Shown: positions 6,657-16,207 of the stretch, piece after piece
Layout: each line of letters opens with the position of its first letter
Position numbering within the stretch: the first letter of the stretch is position 1
NCBI RefSeq assembly: GCF_000382145.1
Contig: NZ_KB907642.1
Coordinates: 1-61,676, forward strand
Reading direction: 5' to 3'
Length of the DNA: 61,676 bases
DNA from: Psychrobacter lutiphocae DSM 21542
GTDB taxonomy: Bacteria > Pseudomonadota > Gammaproteobacteria > Pseudomonadales > Moraxellaceae
Position numbers and translations under genes: made by a program
The notes under the pieces: generated by a model
Told to the model about the DNA's origin: nothing
Seen by the model: the letters and a program-made list of their open reading frames with translations, nothing else
The model's database searches: none

Positions 6657-9635
6657 TTACGACGCTTTCTCCAGCATCGGCTTCAAAAACTGACCCGTAA
6701 ACGAGTCTTTATTCTCAGCCACTTGCTCAGGCGTGCCCTCAGCGATAATCATACCGCCGTTTTTACCACCTTCAGGTCCCAAATCAACAATCCAGTCCGC
6801 AGTCTTAATCACATCAAGGTTATGCTCAATCACCACAATAGTGTTGCCCTTATCACGTAAGGTATGCAGGATGTTGAGTAGTTTGTAGATATCATGGAAA
6901 TGAAGACCTGTGGTCGGCTCATCCAAGATATACAGCGTCTGACCAGTATCACGCTTGGCAAGCTCACGAGCCAGCTTGACACGCTGAGCTTCACCACCAG
7001 ATAGGGTAGGCGCAGACTGACCTAGGCGAATATAGCTTAAGCCCACATCCATCAAGGCTTGCAGGCGACGATGAATCGGAGGAATGGCAGAGAAAAACTC
7101 AGTGGCGTCTTCTACCGTCATGTCGAGTACATCGGCAATGCTCTTGCCTTTGTAGTGAATCTCAAGGGTCTCACGGTTATAGCGCTTGCCATGACAGCTG
7201 TCACAAGGCACGTACATATCGGGTAAGAAGTGCATCTCAACCTTAATCAGGCCATCACCTTGACAGGTCTCACAGCGACCGCCTTTGACGTTAAAGCTAA
7301 AGCGACCCGCCTTGTAACCACGGGCTTTTGCCTCTGGTGTTTGTGAGAACAAATCACGGATTGGGGTGAATACGCCTGTGTATGTCGCAGGGTTTGAGCG
7401 TGGGGTACGGCCAATCGGGCTTTGGTCGATATCAACCATTTTGTCTAAGTATTCAAGCCCTGTGATGCTGTCATATTTGTCAGGGATTAGGGTTGACGCA
7501 TTATTGAGCTGAGTCGCTGCCAATGGCATCAAGGTGCGGTTAATCAAGGTAGATTTACCAGATCCAGACACCCCTGTGATACAAGTAAAAGTCCCAATAG
7601 GTAGGGTTAAGTCGACATCTTGAAGGTTATTGCCATTGGCGCCTTTAAGCTCAATCTGCATTGGCACAATCTTTTTGGGTTTGGGCTTAGCGTTTTTTGC
7701 GGCCTTCTTCGCGGCAGCAGCTTTGGCTTTACCCATCGGCATAATACGTACTTTTTCAGGCGGATTATTCAGGTCGATGGTTTTGGCTTTATGACGGGTC
7801 TTTGGAATGGCAATTTCTCTTTTGCCAGACAGGTATTGACCAGTCAAAGACTCCTCAACCTTCATAATATCTTGCATCGTACCTTGCGCAATCACGTGAC
7901 CGCCATGCACGCCAGCACCAACACCGATATCAATTACGTGGTCAGCCTGACGAATCGCATCTTCATCGTGCTCAACCACGAGCACCGTATTACCCAAGTC
8001 ACGCAGGCGAGTTAGGGTTTGGAGTAATCTATCATTATCACGTTGATGCAGACCAATTGACGGCTCATCAAGTACATACATCACGCCCATAAGCCCTGCA
8101 CCGATTTGGCTGGCAAGACGGATACGCTGGGCTTCACCGCCTGATAAGGTTTCGGCAGAGCGGGCAAGGTTTAAGTAATCAAGACCGACACTGACTAAGA
8201 AATTAAGACGCTCGTTGATTTCCTTAAAAATCTTTTCACTGATTTCACCTTTAGCGCCACTCATTTGTAAGTCTTTATAATAGTCGGCAGCATCCCCAAT
8301 TGACATTTGCACGATATCAGCAATGCCTTTGCCATCGACACGTACGTTACGGGCAATCTCATTGAGACGAGCACCGTCACAGACGTTACAGGTAGTATCT
8401 GCCAGATATTTGGCAAGCTCATCACGCACATAGTTGCTTTGGGTCTTGGCATAACGGCGCTCAAGATAGGGCAGGATACCCTCAAATGGGGTGGTCTTTT
8501 TAGTTTTACGTCCACGCTCATCGGTGAAGTTAAATTGGATTTTTTCTTTACCCGAGCCATTTAAAATAATATCACGATGTTTTTTGTCAATCTCTTGCCA
8601 AGGTATATCCATATCGATAGCGTAATGCTTAGCAACTGTTGTCAATAAACCAAAGTAGTAGGCATGGCGTCTGTCCCAACCATTTATCGCCCCTTGATTT
8701 AGTGATTTTTCAGGATTGGTTATCAGCTTTTCAGCAGAGAAGTATTGACGCTTACCCAGACCATCACAGGCAGGACACGCCCCATACGGATTGTTAAAAC
8801 TAAACAGACGTGGTTCAAGCTCTGACACCGCTCTATCACAGATCGGGCATGAGTGCTTGGCGGATAATATTTGATCATCACTGTCTTTATTCGACGCATC
8901 TGGGTTTGGATTGCCATCCATATAATGCAAAATAGCCAAGTCACTGCCTAAGCGTAGGGCAGTTTCCAAACTTTCAGCAACTCGGTTACCTAAGTCATCA
9001 CGCACCTTGAAGCGGTCAACCACCACCTCAATGGTATGTTTTTTATTCTTCTCCAGTGTCGGTATCTCGTCCATATCATACACATGACCATCGATACGCA
9101 CCCGTACAAAGCCTTGCCCGACCAGCTGCTCAAGTAACACCACATGCTCACCTTTGCGATCACGAATCACAGGCGCCAAGATCATCAGCTTAGTGCCTTC
9201 TGGCAACGCCATGATTTCATCGACCATTTCGGTAATGGTTTGTGCCACCATCGGCTCATTATGAACAGGGCAATATGGCGTACCAACACGTGCATACAGC
9301 AGGCGCAGATAGTCATAAATCTCGGTAATAGTGCCCACTGTTGAGCGTGGGTTGTGGTTGGTCGACTTTTGTTCAATGGCAATCGCAGGCGACAAACCTT
9401 CAATACTATCGACCTCCGGCTTATCCATCTGTGACAAAAACTGACGAGCATACGCCGACAAGCTTTCCACATAGCGACGTTGACCTTCAGCATACAAGGT
9501 ATCAAACGCCAATGATGACTTACCTGAGCCTGATAAACCAGTAATAACCACGAACTTATCACGTGGAATATCTAGGTCAATATTTTTCAAATTATGGGTG
9601 CGAGCACCGCGAATCTTGATGTGTTCATGTGCCAT
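6657..9635 (-). CDS. uvrA: Excinuclease ABC subunit A
   Basis: UvrA is the DNA-damage sensor of nucleotide excision repair and loads UvrB. The start is taken at 9635 ([18 protein letters not shown]), the conserved UvrA beginning; the frame opens 15 codons earlier without family resemblance. The product is 992 residues against about 940 in E. coli. Visible parts: Walker [10 protein letters not shown] (about residue 33-41), CxxC zinc ligands CPIC and CPAC, ABC signature [12 protein letters not shown], second Walker [10 protein letters not shown], second zinc module CETC/CDSC, and second signature [12 protein letters not shown]. The extra length comes mainly from a Lys/Ala-rich linker ([20 protein letters not shown]) between the two ABC halves. 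It is divergent from yajR; its natural terminator has been split by an IS. Confidence 0.97.
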   Translation of the reverse strand: MAHEHIKIRGARTHNLKNIDLDIPRDKFVVITGLSGSGKSSLAFDTLYAEGQRRYVESLSAYARQFLSQMDKPEVDSIEGLSPAIAIEQKSTNHNPRSTVGTITEIYDYLRLLYARVGTPYCPVHNEPMVAQTITEMVDEIMALPEGTKLMILAPVIRDRKGEHVVLLEQLVGQGFVRVRIDGHVYDMDEIPTLEKNKKHTIEVVVDRFKVRDDLGNRVAESLETALRLGSDLAILHYMDGNPNPDASNKDSDDQILSAKHSCPICDRAVSELEPRLFSFNNPYGACPACDGLGKRQYFSAEKLITNPEKSLNQGAINGWDRRHAYYFGLLTTVAKHYAIDMDIPWQEIDKKHRDIILNGSGKEKIQFNFTDERGRKTKKTTPFEGILPYLERRYAKTQSNYVRDELAKYLADTTCNVCDGARLNEIARNVRVDGKGIADIVQMSIGDAADYYKDLQMSGAKGEISEKIFKEINERLNFLVSVGLDYLNLARSAETLSGGEAQRIRLASQIGAGLMGVMYVLDEPSIGLHQRDNDRLLQTLTRLRDLGNTVLVVEHDEDAIRQADHVIDIGVGAGVHGGHVIAQGTMQDIMKVEESLTGQYLSGKREIAIPKTRHKAKTIDLNNPPEKVRIMPMGKAKAAAAKKAAKNAKPKPKKIVPMQIELKGANGNNLQDVDLTLPIGTFTCITGVSGSGKSTLINRTLMPLAATQLNNASTLIPDKYDSITGLEYLDKMVDIDQSPIGRTPRSNPATYTGVFTPIRDLFSQTPEAKARGYKAGRFSFNVKGGRCETCQGDGLIKVEMHFLPDMYVPCDSCHGKRYNRETLEIHYKGKSIADVLDMTVEDATEFFSAIPPIHRRLQALMDVGLSYIRLGQSAPTLSGGEAQRVKLARELAKRDTGQTLYILDEPTTGLHFHDIYKLLNILHTLRDKGNTIVVIEHNLDVIKTADWIVDLGPEGGKNGGMIIAEGTPEQVAENKDSFTGQFLKPMLEKAS

Positions 9636-9780
9636 ATACAGTACAAAACCTATGCGATAGATGAGATAAAATAAAAACAAAAAAATCTGTCAGTCATCCT
9701 GTTTATGGGTCTTAATTTCCCAAAATTCAAGAGGCGAATGAGAACCAAACCAACAATCTCTAACAAACAAAAACAACAAA

Positions 9781-9878
9781 AAACTAGCCTCAACATCTGG
9801 AATACTACCACCCTACAAAATATGCGTCTTCACCTCCCAAGTTTTTATCCACAGTGGCGCGCGCTTCGTCCCTCAGCG
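9781..9878 (+). repeat. 98-bp dispersed repeat, copy A (family R1)
   Basis: This is one of three copies (others 15964-16060 and 49822-49919), all in the same orientation and all preceded by an A-rich, C-interspersed leader of about 25-30 bases. Conserved blocks are AGCCTCAACATCTGGAA, ACCACC, AATATGCGTCTTCAC, ATCCACAGTGGCGCGCGC and TCGTCCCTC. Copy A contains the exact DnaA-box consensus TTATCCACA at 9845-9853. It sits between the divergent uvrA and yajR genes, a gap (9636-9950) with no other recognisable content. Confidence 0.85.
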
Positions 9879-9950
9879 AAAAGCAAAAGCTAAGCGCATA
9901 AACCTGCTCAATCTATTATAATAGGCAAAATCTTGCGAACAAGGAACACT

Positions 9951-11315
9951 ATGAATGGTATTGAAAAACGCGCCATAGCAGGTATTGGTGGTATTTTTGC
10001 ACTGCGCATGATCGGGCTATTTATGATTGTGCCCGTATTTTCCGTTTATGGTCATGATTATGCTCATGCCACCCCGTTTTTGATAGGTTTGGCGATTGGT
10101 GTGTATGGATTGGGGCAGGCTATTTTTCAGATACCCATGAGCCTCGCTGCTGACAAATTCCCTCGTAAACCGATGATTTTTTTGGGATTATTATTATTCG
10201 CACTCGGTGGCGTAGTGGCAGCAACGGCAGATAGTATTTATCAAGTGATTATTGGGCGTGCGCTGGCAGGCAGTGGTGCCGTCTCTGCGGTATTAATGGC
10301 ACTGCTAGCGGATGTGACTCGTGAGCAAGTCCGCACCAAAGCGATGGCGATGATGGGATTAACCATTGCCACCTCGATTATGCTGTCGTTTGCGTTAGGG
10401 CCTATGATGGTCGCCAGTCTTGGTATGTCAGGGTTGTTTTGGTTGACCGCCGCCTTTGCTCTAGCAGCCATGCTATTACTTATGCTGGTGCCTACCCCGT
10501 TGCGAGTCTTGAAGCACAACCTAGCCAACCAGTCGATAGGACAGCAGCTAAAATACATCTTACGCATCAGTGACCTAAATCGCTTACATATCGGTATATT
10601 TGCACTGCATCTAACCCTGACCGCCATCTTTGTCATCGTACCTCAGCAGCTTTCTGAGGTATTAGGATTAACGGTGCGTCAGCAGGGTATGGTCTATTTA
10701 CCCTTGTTATTTATTGGATTTGCCATCGCCATTCCGTTTATCATTATTGCCGAAAAGAAGCAAAAAATGCGTCAAGTATTTTTAGCAGCGGTTGCCTTAA
10801 TGGTGGCGGCACTACTCAGTTTGATAGTGGGCAGCGAATATGGCATTGGTTTAGTTGTGGGATTGGGGTTGTATTTTATTGGCTTTAACTTATTAGAGGC
10901 GACCATTCCTTCTTGGATATCCAAAAAAGCCCCTGTTGCCAATAAAGCCACAGCAATGGGTCTTAACTCATCGAGTCAGTTTTTGGGCGCATTTTTTGGC
11001 GGTGCCTTAGGTGGTATTTTGTTAAACCATACATCCATGCTATCGTGGGGTGTGCTTGCGGGTATCATGGCGCTGGCATTAGGGTTTATTTTGCCGATTA
11101 CGCAGCCCCCTTATTTGACCAGCACCACCTTAGCCATTCCTGAGCAGGCGGACATTCAAGACTGGTCACAGCAAGTCATGAGTCTTGAAGGGGTAGATGA
11201 GGTGGTGGTGATGCCAAAAGATGGCGTGGCTTATTTGAAGCTTAACAAATTAATGCTTACCAAAAATTCACGACAATTGCTGTCGCAGCTGACAGAAACT
11301 AAGCTAGATATTTAA
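9951..11315 (+). CDS. yajR: MFS transporter with C-terminal YAM-like domain (YajR)
   Basis: A 12-helix major-facilitator inner-membrane carrier of about 454 residues starting at ATG 9951 (MNGIEKRAIAG) behind AAGGAA. The conserved A-loop between helices 2 and 3 reads SLAADKFPRKP; helix 4 carries GRALAGSGAVSAVLMALLADVTREQ. The helix-8/9 loop KKQKMRQVF and the C-terminal soluble domain of about 65 residues (EQADIQDWSQQVMSLEGVDE onward) match E. coli YajR, whose YAM domain has a ferredoxin-like fold. Substrate is unknown for the family. The uvrA-yajR-ssb order recalls that of related Moraxellaceae. Confidence 0.9.
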   Translation: MNGIEKRAIAGIGGIFALRMIGLFMIVPVFSVYGHDYAHATPFLIGLAIGVYGLGQAIFQIPMSLAADKFPRKPMIFLGLLLFALGGVVAATADSIYQVIIGRALAGSGAVSAVLMALLADVTREQVRTKAMAMMGLTIATSIMLSFALGPMMVASLGMSGLFWLTAAFALAAMLLLMLVPTPLRVLKHNLANQSIGQQLKYILRISDLNRLHIGIFALHLTLTAIFVIVPQQLSEVLGLTVRQQGMVYLPLLFIGFAIAIPFIIIAEKKQKMRQVFLAAVALMVAALLSLIVGSEYGIGLVVGLGLYFIGFNLLEATIPSWISKKAPVANKATAMGLNSSSQFLGAFFGGALGGILLNHTSMLSWGVLAGIMALALGFILPITQPPYLTSTTLAIPEQADIQDWSQQVMSLEGVDEVVVMPKDGVAYLKLNKLMLTKNSRQLLSQLTETKLDI

Positions 11316-11369
11316 TCAAAAACTAGGTAAAGTGATTAAGTACCCCACCCTTAACTCATAAAGATTCGA

Positions 11370-11441
11370 TGTAGGCTTCGGCTGATAGCCCAGCTAAATA
11401 TACTTGTTTGTAAAAATGCCAAGCTAAAGCCATAGCCTACA
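11370..11441. repeat. Imperfect inverted repeat upstream of ssb
   Basis: TGTAGGCTTCGGCT (11370-11383) and AGCCATAGCCTACA (11428-11441) are complementary at 12 of 14 positions, with 44 bases between. Nearby are a perfect GCCCTAGGGC palindrome (11471-11480) and a direct repeat of ATAGTCATATACA just before the ssb ribosome site. Function is unknown; it may be a small remnant element or an untranslated-leader structure. Confidence 0.5.
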
Positions 11442-11536
11442 CCAAGAGTTGCGAGTGAAGTATTAGGTGCCCTAGGGCATGCCTTAGTCATATACAATAG
11501 TCATATACAATTTTTATAACATAAAAAGGAAATCTT

Positions 11537-12130
11537 ATGCGTGGAGTTAATAAGGTCATTATTGTTGGTAACTTAGGAGCTGATCCTGAGAGCCGTCAAT
11601 TTAGTAACGGTGGTAGCGTAACAAATATCTCGGTAGCCACCTCAGAGCAGTGGACAGACAAGCAGACTGGCGAAAAGCGTGAAGCGACAGAGTGGCATCG
11701 TATTGTGTTATTCAATCGTTTGGGCGAGATTGCCGCTCAGTACTTGCGCAAAGGCAGCAAGGTATACATTGAAGGTAGCCTACGTACTCGCAAGTGGCAA
11801 GATCAAAACGGTCAAGATCGTTACATCACTGAAATTCGTGCGGATCAAATGCAGATGTTAGACAGTGTTGGTAGCAATCAAAATGCGCCAGGTAGCTTCC
11901 ATCAACAAAATCAGGGCGGACTTCAAGGTCAGCCAGGCAGCTATGGTGGTCAAGGTGCACCACAAGGTGGCATGGCAGCATCTGCGAATACGCCAAACCA
12001 AAATACTTTTGCCCAAAACTCACCAGCTCAACAACCACAGCAACCACAAGCCCCAGCGTTCAATAATCAAACGTCAGTGCCAGCAGGTGGCATGACAGAT
12101 ACGCCTAAGGATGATGATATTCCGTTTTAA
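11537..12130 (+). CDS. ssb: Single-stranded DNA-binding protein
   Basis: SSB coats single-stranded DNA in replication, recombination and repair. The 197-residue protein has an N-terminal OB-fold ([18 protein letters not shown], then [22 protein letters not shown] and [20 protein letters not shown], to about residue 110). A Gln/Gly/Pro-rich flexible tail follows, ending in the canonical interaction tip DDDIPF that recruits partner proteins. Start ATG 11537 lies behind AAAAGGAAA. A strong terminator follows at 12181. Confidence 0.97.
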   Translation: MRGVNKVIIVGNLGADPESRQFSNGGSVTNISVATSEQWTDKQTGEKREATEWHRIVLFNRLGEIAAQYLRKGSKVYIEGSLRTRKWQDQNGQDRYITEIRADQMQMLDSVGSNQNAPGSFHQQNQGGLQGQPGSYGGQGAPQGGMAASANTPNQNTFAQNSPAQQPQQPQAPAFNNQTSVPAGGMTDTPKDDDIPF

Positions 12131-12180
12131 AAGATGCTTTATCTATTACTAATTACCTAGAACCTAGAACCTAGAACTAT

Positions 12181-12208
12181 AAAGACCCCGCCAAATAGCG
12201 GGGTCTTT
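12181..12208. terminator. Bidirectional terminator between ssb and the decarboxylase gene
   Basis: AAAGACCCCGC and GCGGGGTCTTT form an 11-bp perfect stem around a 6-base loop, with A and T runs on both sides, between two convergent genes. Confidence 0.88.
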
Positions 12209-12290
12209 GCCGTGCTAGCATAATTTACGGTGTAAGTACAAAAGCAAGATTTACCCCAGTCTCAACTCTTTGGGTAGGCTGTGGGGAACC

Positions 12291-13730
12291 CTAAAGCTTA
12301 ACCAACCCTAAAGCGGCAATATCCTTTTTAAGGTTTGCTACCACATCTTCCACCCCTTCTTTGGTAAGTAGTGGGTTAATGGTACAAAACCTTAATACCG
12401 TTTTTCCATTTAAAGTGGTGGTGTAGTAAATGGCATCATTACGCTCAGTTGCCATCTCAGAAAGCTTATGGTTGATTTGATTCAGTTCTTCTTCGCTATG
12501 ATGCTTATCAGTATAGCGTATATTAACGATACTGAGCTGGGCAGGAGAGACGATCTCAAAATAATCTTCTTGCTTAAATAGCGTCTCAAAGTACGCCGCA
12601 TTGTCAAACCCGACATCTATTGCACGGCGCATCTCTTTTAGTCCGACACGCTGTAAGGTGTACCATAAGCGCATCCCACGAGCTGGAGCAGTGAGCTCAA
12701 TACCCATATCCCAAAAGTTAATATTAGAGTCGTCAGACTTAATGTCTGTTAAGTATTCTGGGTTCTCATTAAAGGTACGAGCCATGGCCTGACGGTCTTT
12801 ACAAATGACGACGGCACAGCCATAAGACTGGAATAGCCACTTATGTCCATCCCAGCTGATGGAGTCACTACGCTCAATACCATCTAACAACTCACGATGA
12901 GAGGAGAGCAATGCACTAGCACCATACGCCCCATCAATATGTAGCCACATATCATACGCTTCACTGATATCTGCTAGCTGATGTAGTGGATCTATGGTTC
13001 CCGTATTAGTTGTACCAGCGGTACCAACGATTAAAAAAGGAATATAACCGTCTTTTTTGTCTTGTTCGATTTGTCTTTTGAGGTCTTCTGGGATAATCTG
13101 AAAGCGCTCATTGGTTTTTACTTTACGAATGTTGGCATTTGGGATCCCCATCACTCGGATGCCTTTAGCAACGGAAGAGTGGGTTTGGTCTGACACATAA
13201 ACTGTCCCTTTGTAGAGTTCGGTGTCTTTTAGTTTTTCATCACGAGCAACAATAGAGGCAGTTAAGTTGGCCATAGAGCCACCAGACACAAATAAGCCAC
13301 CAAGCTCTTTGACTGGATAGCCGACTTGCTTACCCATCCAGTTAAGTAGTCTTTTTTCAGCGACTGCCATACCTTGGCTTAGAGTGTGGCTACCACCATA
13401 AGGTGAGTAAAAGGCATTAATCGTCTCACCGACTACTGATATTGGTGATAACGCAAGTGGAATAAATGAGAAGAATTTTGGGTTATTTTGCATCGTGCGG
13501 TACTTATATACCAAGTCACGCATATCTTGTATAACCTCATCAGCGGAGCGAGGTTCTTCCAAAAAAGGGATGTCTTTGATATCTTGCTGTTTGTCTTCTG
13601 GTAACGGATTGATAATGTCAATGTTCGCCACATTCATTTGTTCTTCTACCATGATAGGCATGATTTTTTGAAGGGTTTTTTCTGCTTCTCCCCATTGAAA
13701 CAACGTAAAGTCATGGTTCGTTTTTGTCAT
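12291..13730 (-). CDS. PLP-dependent group II amino-acid decarboxylase
   Basis: The 479-residue protein belongs to the pyridoxal-phosphate group II decarboxylases (glutamate, diaminobutyrate, tyrosine/aromatic amino acid types). Visible motifs: SGGSMANLTA near 149-158 for phosphate binding, His184 in DQTHSS for ring stacking, Asp266 in HIDGAYGA, and the Schiff-base Lys297 in SWDGHKWLFQ. The N-terminal segment FFSFIPLALSPISVVGETINA is typical of the substrate entrance. The sequence does not fix the substrate. It is a single-gene unit, divergent from the small gene at 13911, ending at the shared terminator after ssb. Confidence 0.88.
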   Translation of the reverse strand: MTKTNHDFTLFQWGEAEKTLQKIMPIMVEEQMNVANIDIINPLPEDKQQDIKDIPFLEEPRSADEVIQDMRDLVYKYRTMQNNPKFFSFIPLALSPISVVGETINAFYSPYGGSHTLSQGMAVAEKRLLNWMGKQVGYPVKELGGLFVSGGSMANLTASIVARDEKLKDTELYKGTVYVSDQTHSSVAKGIRVMGIPNANIRKVKTNERFQIIPEDLKRQIEQDKKDGYIPFLIVGTAGTTNTGTIDPLHQLADISEAYDMWLHIDGAYGASALLSSHRELLDGIERSDSISWDGHKWLFQSYGCAVVICKDRQAMARTFNENPEYLTDIKSDDSNINFWDMGIELTAPARGMRLWYTLQRVGLKEMRRAIDVGFDNAAYFETLFKQEDYFEIVSPAQLSIVNIRYTDKHHSEEELNQINHKLSEMATERNDAIYYTTTLNGKTVLRFCTINPLLTKEGVEDVVANLKKDIAALGLVKL

Positions 13731-13910
13731 AATTATTCGCCCTTATTTTTGTTGTGTACAGTTATTAGGGTATGTTTTTTATTTTCAACCTATCAAAATG
13801 ACAGGGTGCAAATAAAAAAAACACGCCTTAGATAGAGGTAAAATTATAACGTATTAGTTTTTGGCTTTTGTTATGTGTTGTTGTTGTATATTTATGATAC
13901 AGGAGTAGTT

Positions 13911-14081
13911 ATGCGTTATTCAAAACTGGTAAAGTTAAGTGTGGTGGGATTGGCACTATTGCTTATTCCTAGACGCAGTAGTCGCCAGTCACAGCGTCAA
14001 GTTGATAATGGGGCTGACCGCAAGCCAGTTTCTAAATCATCTCAGTTCTCCAAAGCGCCTAAAACACAGTCTGAGCAATAG
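13911..14081 (+). CDS. Small membrane-anchored or secreted protein, 56 aa
   Basis: ATG 13911 follows CAGGAG with good spacing. The product begins MRYSKLVKLSVVGLALLLIP, a basic start followed by a hydrophobic helix. Next comes RRSSRQ and a polar Ser/Gln/Lys-rich tail. No lipobox Cys is present. I recognise no family. It precedes the TatD-like gene by about 80 bases and could be co-transcribed with it. Confidence 0.55.
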   Translation: MRYSKLVKLSVVGLALLLIPRRSSRQSQRQVDNGADRKPVSKSSQFSKAPKTQSEQ

Positions 14082-14159
14082 GATAATAAAGGCGGTACGG
14101 TGGGTTAAAGAGTAATAATCACACACTTTTTTAATATCTTGAGGTAATGATAGTATATT

Positions 14160-15062
14160 ATGGCTAATGGTCAAAATAATCAGAGGATAGGACACAACGC
14201 ATACTATCCATTAATCGACACCCATACGCACTTTGATGATTTTGTCTTTGATAATGATAGAATTGACTTGGCCACTTGTGCTTACGACTTAGGCTTACGT
14301 CACTTATTGTTAATAGGTTATCTGGCAAAATACTTTGACCGAATGCGGTTGACCAAGCAACAGTTGGCTGAGCAGTCAAAAAACGGCTTGTCAGTCCCCA
14401 AAGCACACCTTGCTTCGGGCCTGCATCCTGCTTATATCGCTCAACATACGGAAGCAGATTTAGAGCAGTTACAGCAGTTTTTGCAACGACATCCGCATCT
14501 GGCAATCGGCGAAATAGGCTTAGATACGTTTACAGCTGACCTAAAAACCAAAGAGTCGCTGGCAAAGCAGACACAGTTTTTTCAAGCGCAATTGGACATG
14601 GCAGTCGAGCATCAGCTACCCGTACTATTGCATATTCGCAAAGCCCACGCCGAGTCCTTGGCGATACTCAAGCAACATAAGTATGACGCACATCAACTTG
14701 GTGGCATCGCACACAGCTTTAGTGGCGGTGAGCAAGAAGCCAAAGCCTTTGTCAAACTTGGCTTTAAGCTTGGCGTAACAGGACAAGTGACCAATCCCAA
14801 TGCCAAAAAACTACGCCGTGCCATTTGCACCGCAGTTGACGCTTATGGATTAGAGTGCTTGGTACTTGAAACCGACTGCCCTGATATGACGCCAGTGTGT
14901 TACCAGCAAGGACAGACGCCGACTCGCAATGTGCCTGCCAACTTGCCTGCTGTATTAGATAGCCTCAGTGAGCTACTTGAAGTAGAGACGTCCAAACTAG
15001 CCAAGCAAGTCTGGCAAAACAGTTGCGAAGCATTAAAAGTTGATTGGGCATATCCTGTATAA
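14160..15062 (+). CDS. TatD-family metal-dependent hydrolase (DNase)
   Basis: The 300-residue TIM-barrel protein has the TatD metal-ligand pattern: DTHTHFDDFVF at the N-terminus, ASGLHPAYI, the Glu of IGEIGLDTF, His in LLHIRKAHAES, His in GGIAHSFSGG, and the Asp of LETDCPDMTP. TatD proteins are Mg2+-dependent 3'-5' exonucleases involved in DNA repair or fragmentation. It overlaps the upstream-extended frame of the next gene and lies 55 bases before the preferred tcdA start, suggesting one transcript. Confidence 0.9.
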   Translation: MANGQNNQRIGHNAYYPLIDTHTHFDDFVFDNDRIDLATCAYDLGLRHLLLIGYLAKYFDRMRLTKQQLAEQSKNGLSVPKAHLASGLHPAYIAQHTEADLEQLQQFLQRHPHLAIGEIGLDTFTADLKTKESLAKQTQFFQAQLDMAVEHQLPVLLHIRKAHAESLAILKQHKYDAHQLGGIAHSFSGGEQEAKAFVKLGFKLGVTGQVTNPNAKKLRRAICTAVDAYGLECLVLETDCPDMTPVCYQQGQTPTRNVPANLPAVLDSLSELLEVETSKLAKQVWQNSCEALKVDWAYPV

Positions 15063-15117
15063 TAAACTTTTTCAATTTTTGACTCATTTTTTCAAACCTA
15101 TCGATAAGTATGCCGTT

Positions 15118-15924
15118 ATGACCACATCTTCTGTTGACAACACCCAATACGACCGCCGTTTTAAGGGCACAAAGACCTTATATGGAGAACACAGCTTTCA
15201 TAACTTTGAAAACGCCCATGTCATCGTCATCGGTGTTGGTGGTGTAGGTACTTGGGTTGCCGAAGGGCTGGCTCGCACAGCCATTGGTAAATTGACCTTG
15301 ATTGATATGGATGTATTGGTCGCATCCAATGTCAACCGTCAATTGCCTGCGCTAGATAGCAGTTTTGGCAACAGTAAAATTGAAGAAATGGCCAAGCGCA
15401 TCCGCCAAATCAACCCCAAAGCTCAGCTAACCTTGGTCGATGACTTTTTGACCACAGACAATGTGGCCGACTTATTACCCAGTCGTACACTAGCAAAACA
15501 AAGACAAGCTGACGGTGAAGCCACGATTATATTAGACTGCACCGATGATATGTCAGCGAAGCTAGCGATTGCATTACATTGCCGTTTTAACAAGCTAAAA
15601 CTGATTTGTGCTGGTGGAGCAGGCGGTAAGACCGACCCATCACAGATTACAGTCAGCGACCTCAAAGACACCTACCAAGACCCCTTGCTGGCACGACTAC
15701 GCACAAAGCTACGTCACGAGCATGGCATCAACACGCAGTTAAAACAAAAATTTGGCATCAAATGCGTCTATTCCACCCAACCACCCATCGTAAACAAATC
15801 AGCGGACGGCAGTGTTCAAACAGGCGGTTTACACTGCGGTGGCTATGGCTCAGCTGTGGCGGTCACCTCAGTGGTCGGCATGGTCATGGTCAGCGAAACA
15901 CTAGCGCTACTGAGCAACAGCTGA
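15118..15924 (+). CDS. tcdA: tRNA threonylcarbamoyladenosine dehydratase (TcdA/CsdL)
   Basis: This E1/ThiF-like ATP-dependent enzyme cyclises t6A37 to ct6A in ANN-decoding tRNAs. The start at 15118 (MTTSSVDNTQYDRRFKGT) is chosen because family similarity begins there; the frame is open from 15040. Motifs: nucleotide-binding GVGGVGTWVAEGLARTA, the acidic LIDMDVLVASNVNRQLPA, the adenylation-loop region CTDDMSAKLA, and GGAGGKTDP. The late PPIVNKSADGSVQ to GYGSAVAVTS region also fits. Length 268 residues equals the E. coli enzyme. An R1 repeat copy lies directly downstream. Confidence 0.92.
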   Translation: MTTSSVDNTQYDRRFKGTKTLYGEHSFHNFENAHVIVIGVGGVGTWVAEGLARTAIGKLTLIDMDVLVASNVNRQLPALDSSFGNSKIEEMAKRIRQINPKAQLTLVDDFLTTDNVADLLPSRTLAKQRQADGEATIILDCTDDMSAKLAIALHCRFNKLKLICAGGAGGKTDPSQITVSDLKDTYQDPLLARLRTKLRHEHGINTQLKQKFGIKCVYSTQPPIVNKSADGSVQTGGLHCGGYGSAVAVTSVVGMVMVSETLALLSNS

Positions 15925-15963
15925 CCACACCCAAAAAAACAACAAAAAAGCAAAAGCAAAAAA

Positions 15964-16060
15964 AAGCTAGCCTCAACATCTGGAATATTACCACCGACCA
16001 AATATGCGTCTTCACATTCCGTATTTCTATCCACAGTGGCGCGCGCCTCGTCCCTCGGCG
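15964..16060 (+). repeat. 98-bp dispersed repeat, copy B (family R1)
   Basis: This copy follows tcdA and lies in the 283-bp gap between convergent tcdA and mnmC. The DnaA-like site reads CTATCCACA, one base off consensus. The adjoining palindrome GGCGCGCGCC is complete (16038-16047) and is followed by TCGTCCCTCGGCG. The A-rich leader runs from about 15930 to 15963. Confidence 0.85.
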
Positions 16061-16207
16061 ACAAGCGCCATGTTTTGCTTTTTGATGACACATTGACTTT
16101 TGATGACGCAAAACCTCAGGCCTTTTTTGTAAGGTATCAGGTAAGGAGTAAGTGGGACTTGTTAACATTTTACGTCTTAAACGCTTTACGTCTTGACCTC
16201 GACCTCT

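Noticed and set aside
15762..16085. 107-codon ORF over the end of tcdA and R1 copy B
   Set aside because: Overlaps tcdA in another frame and continues into a dispersed repeat.
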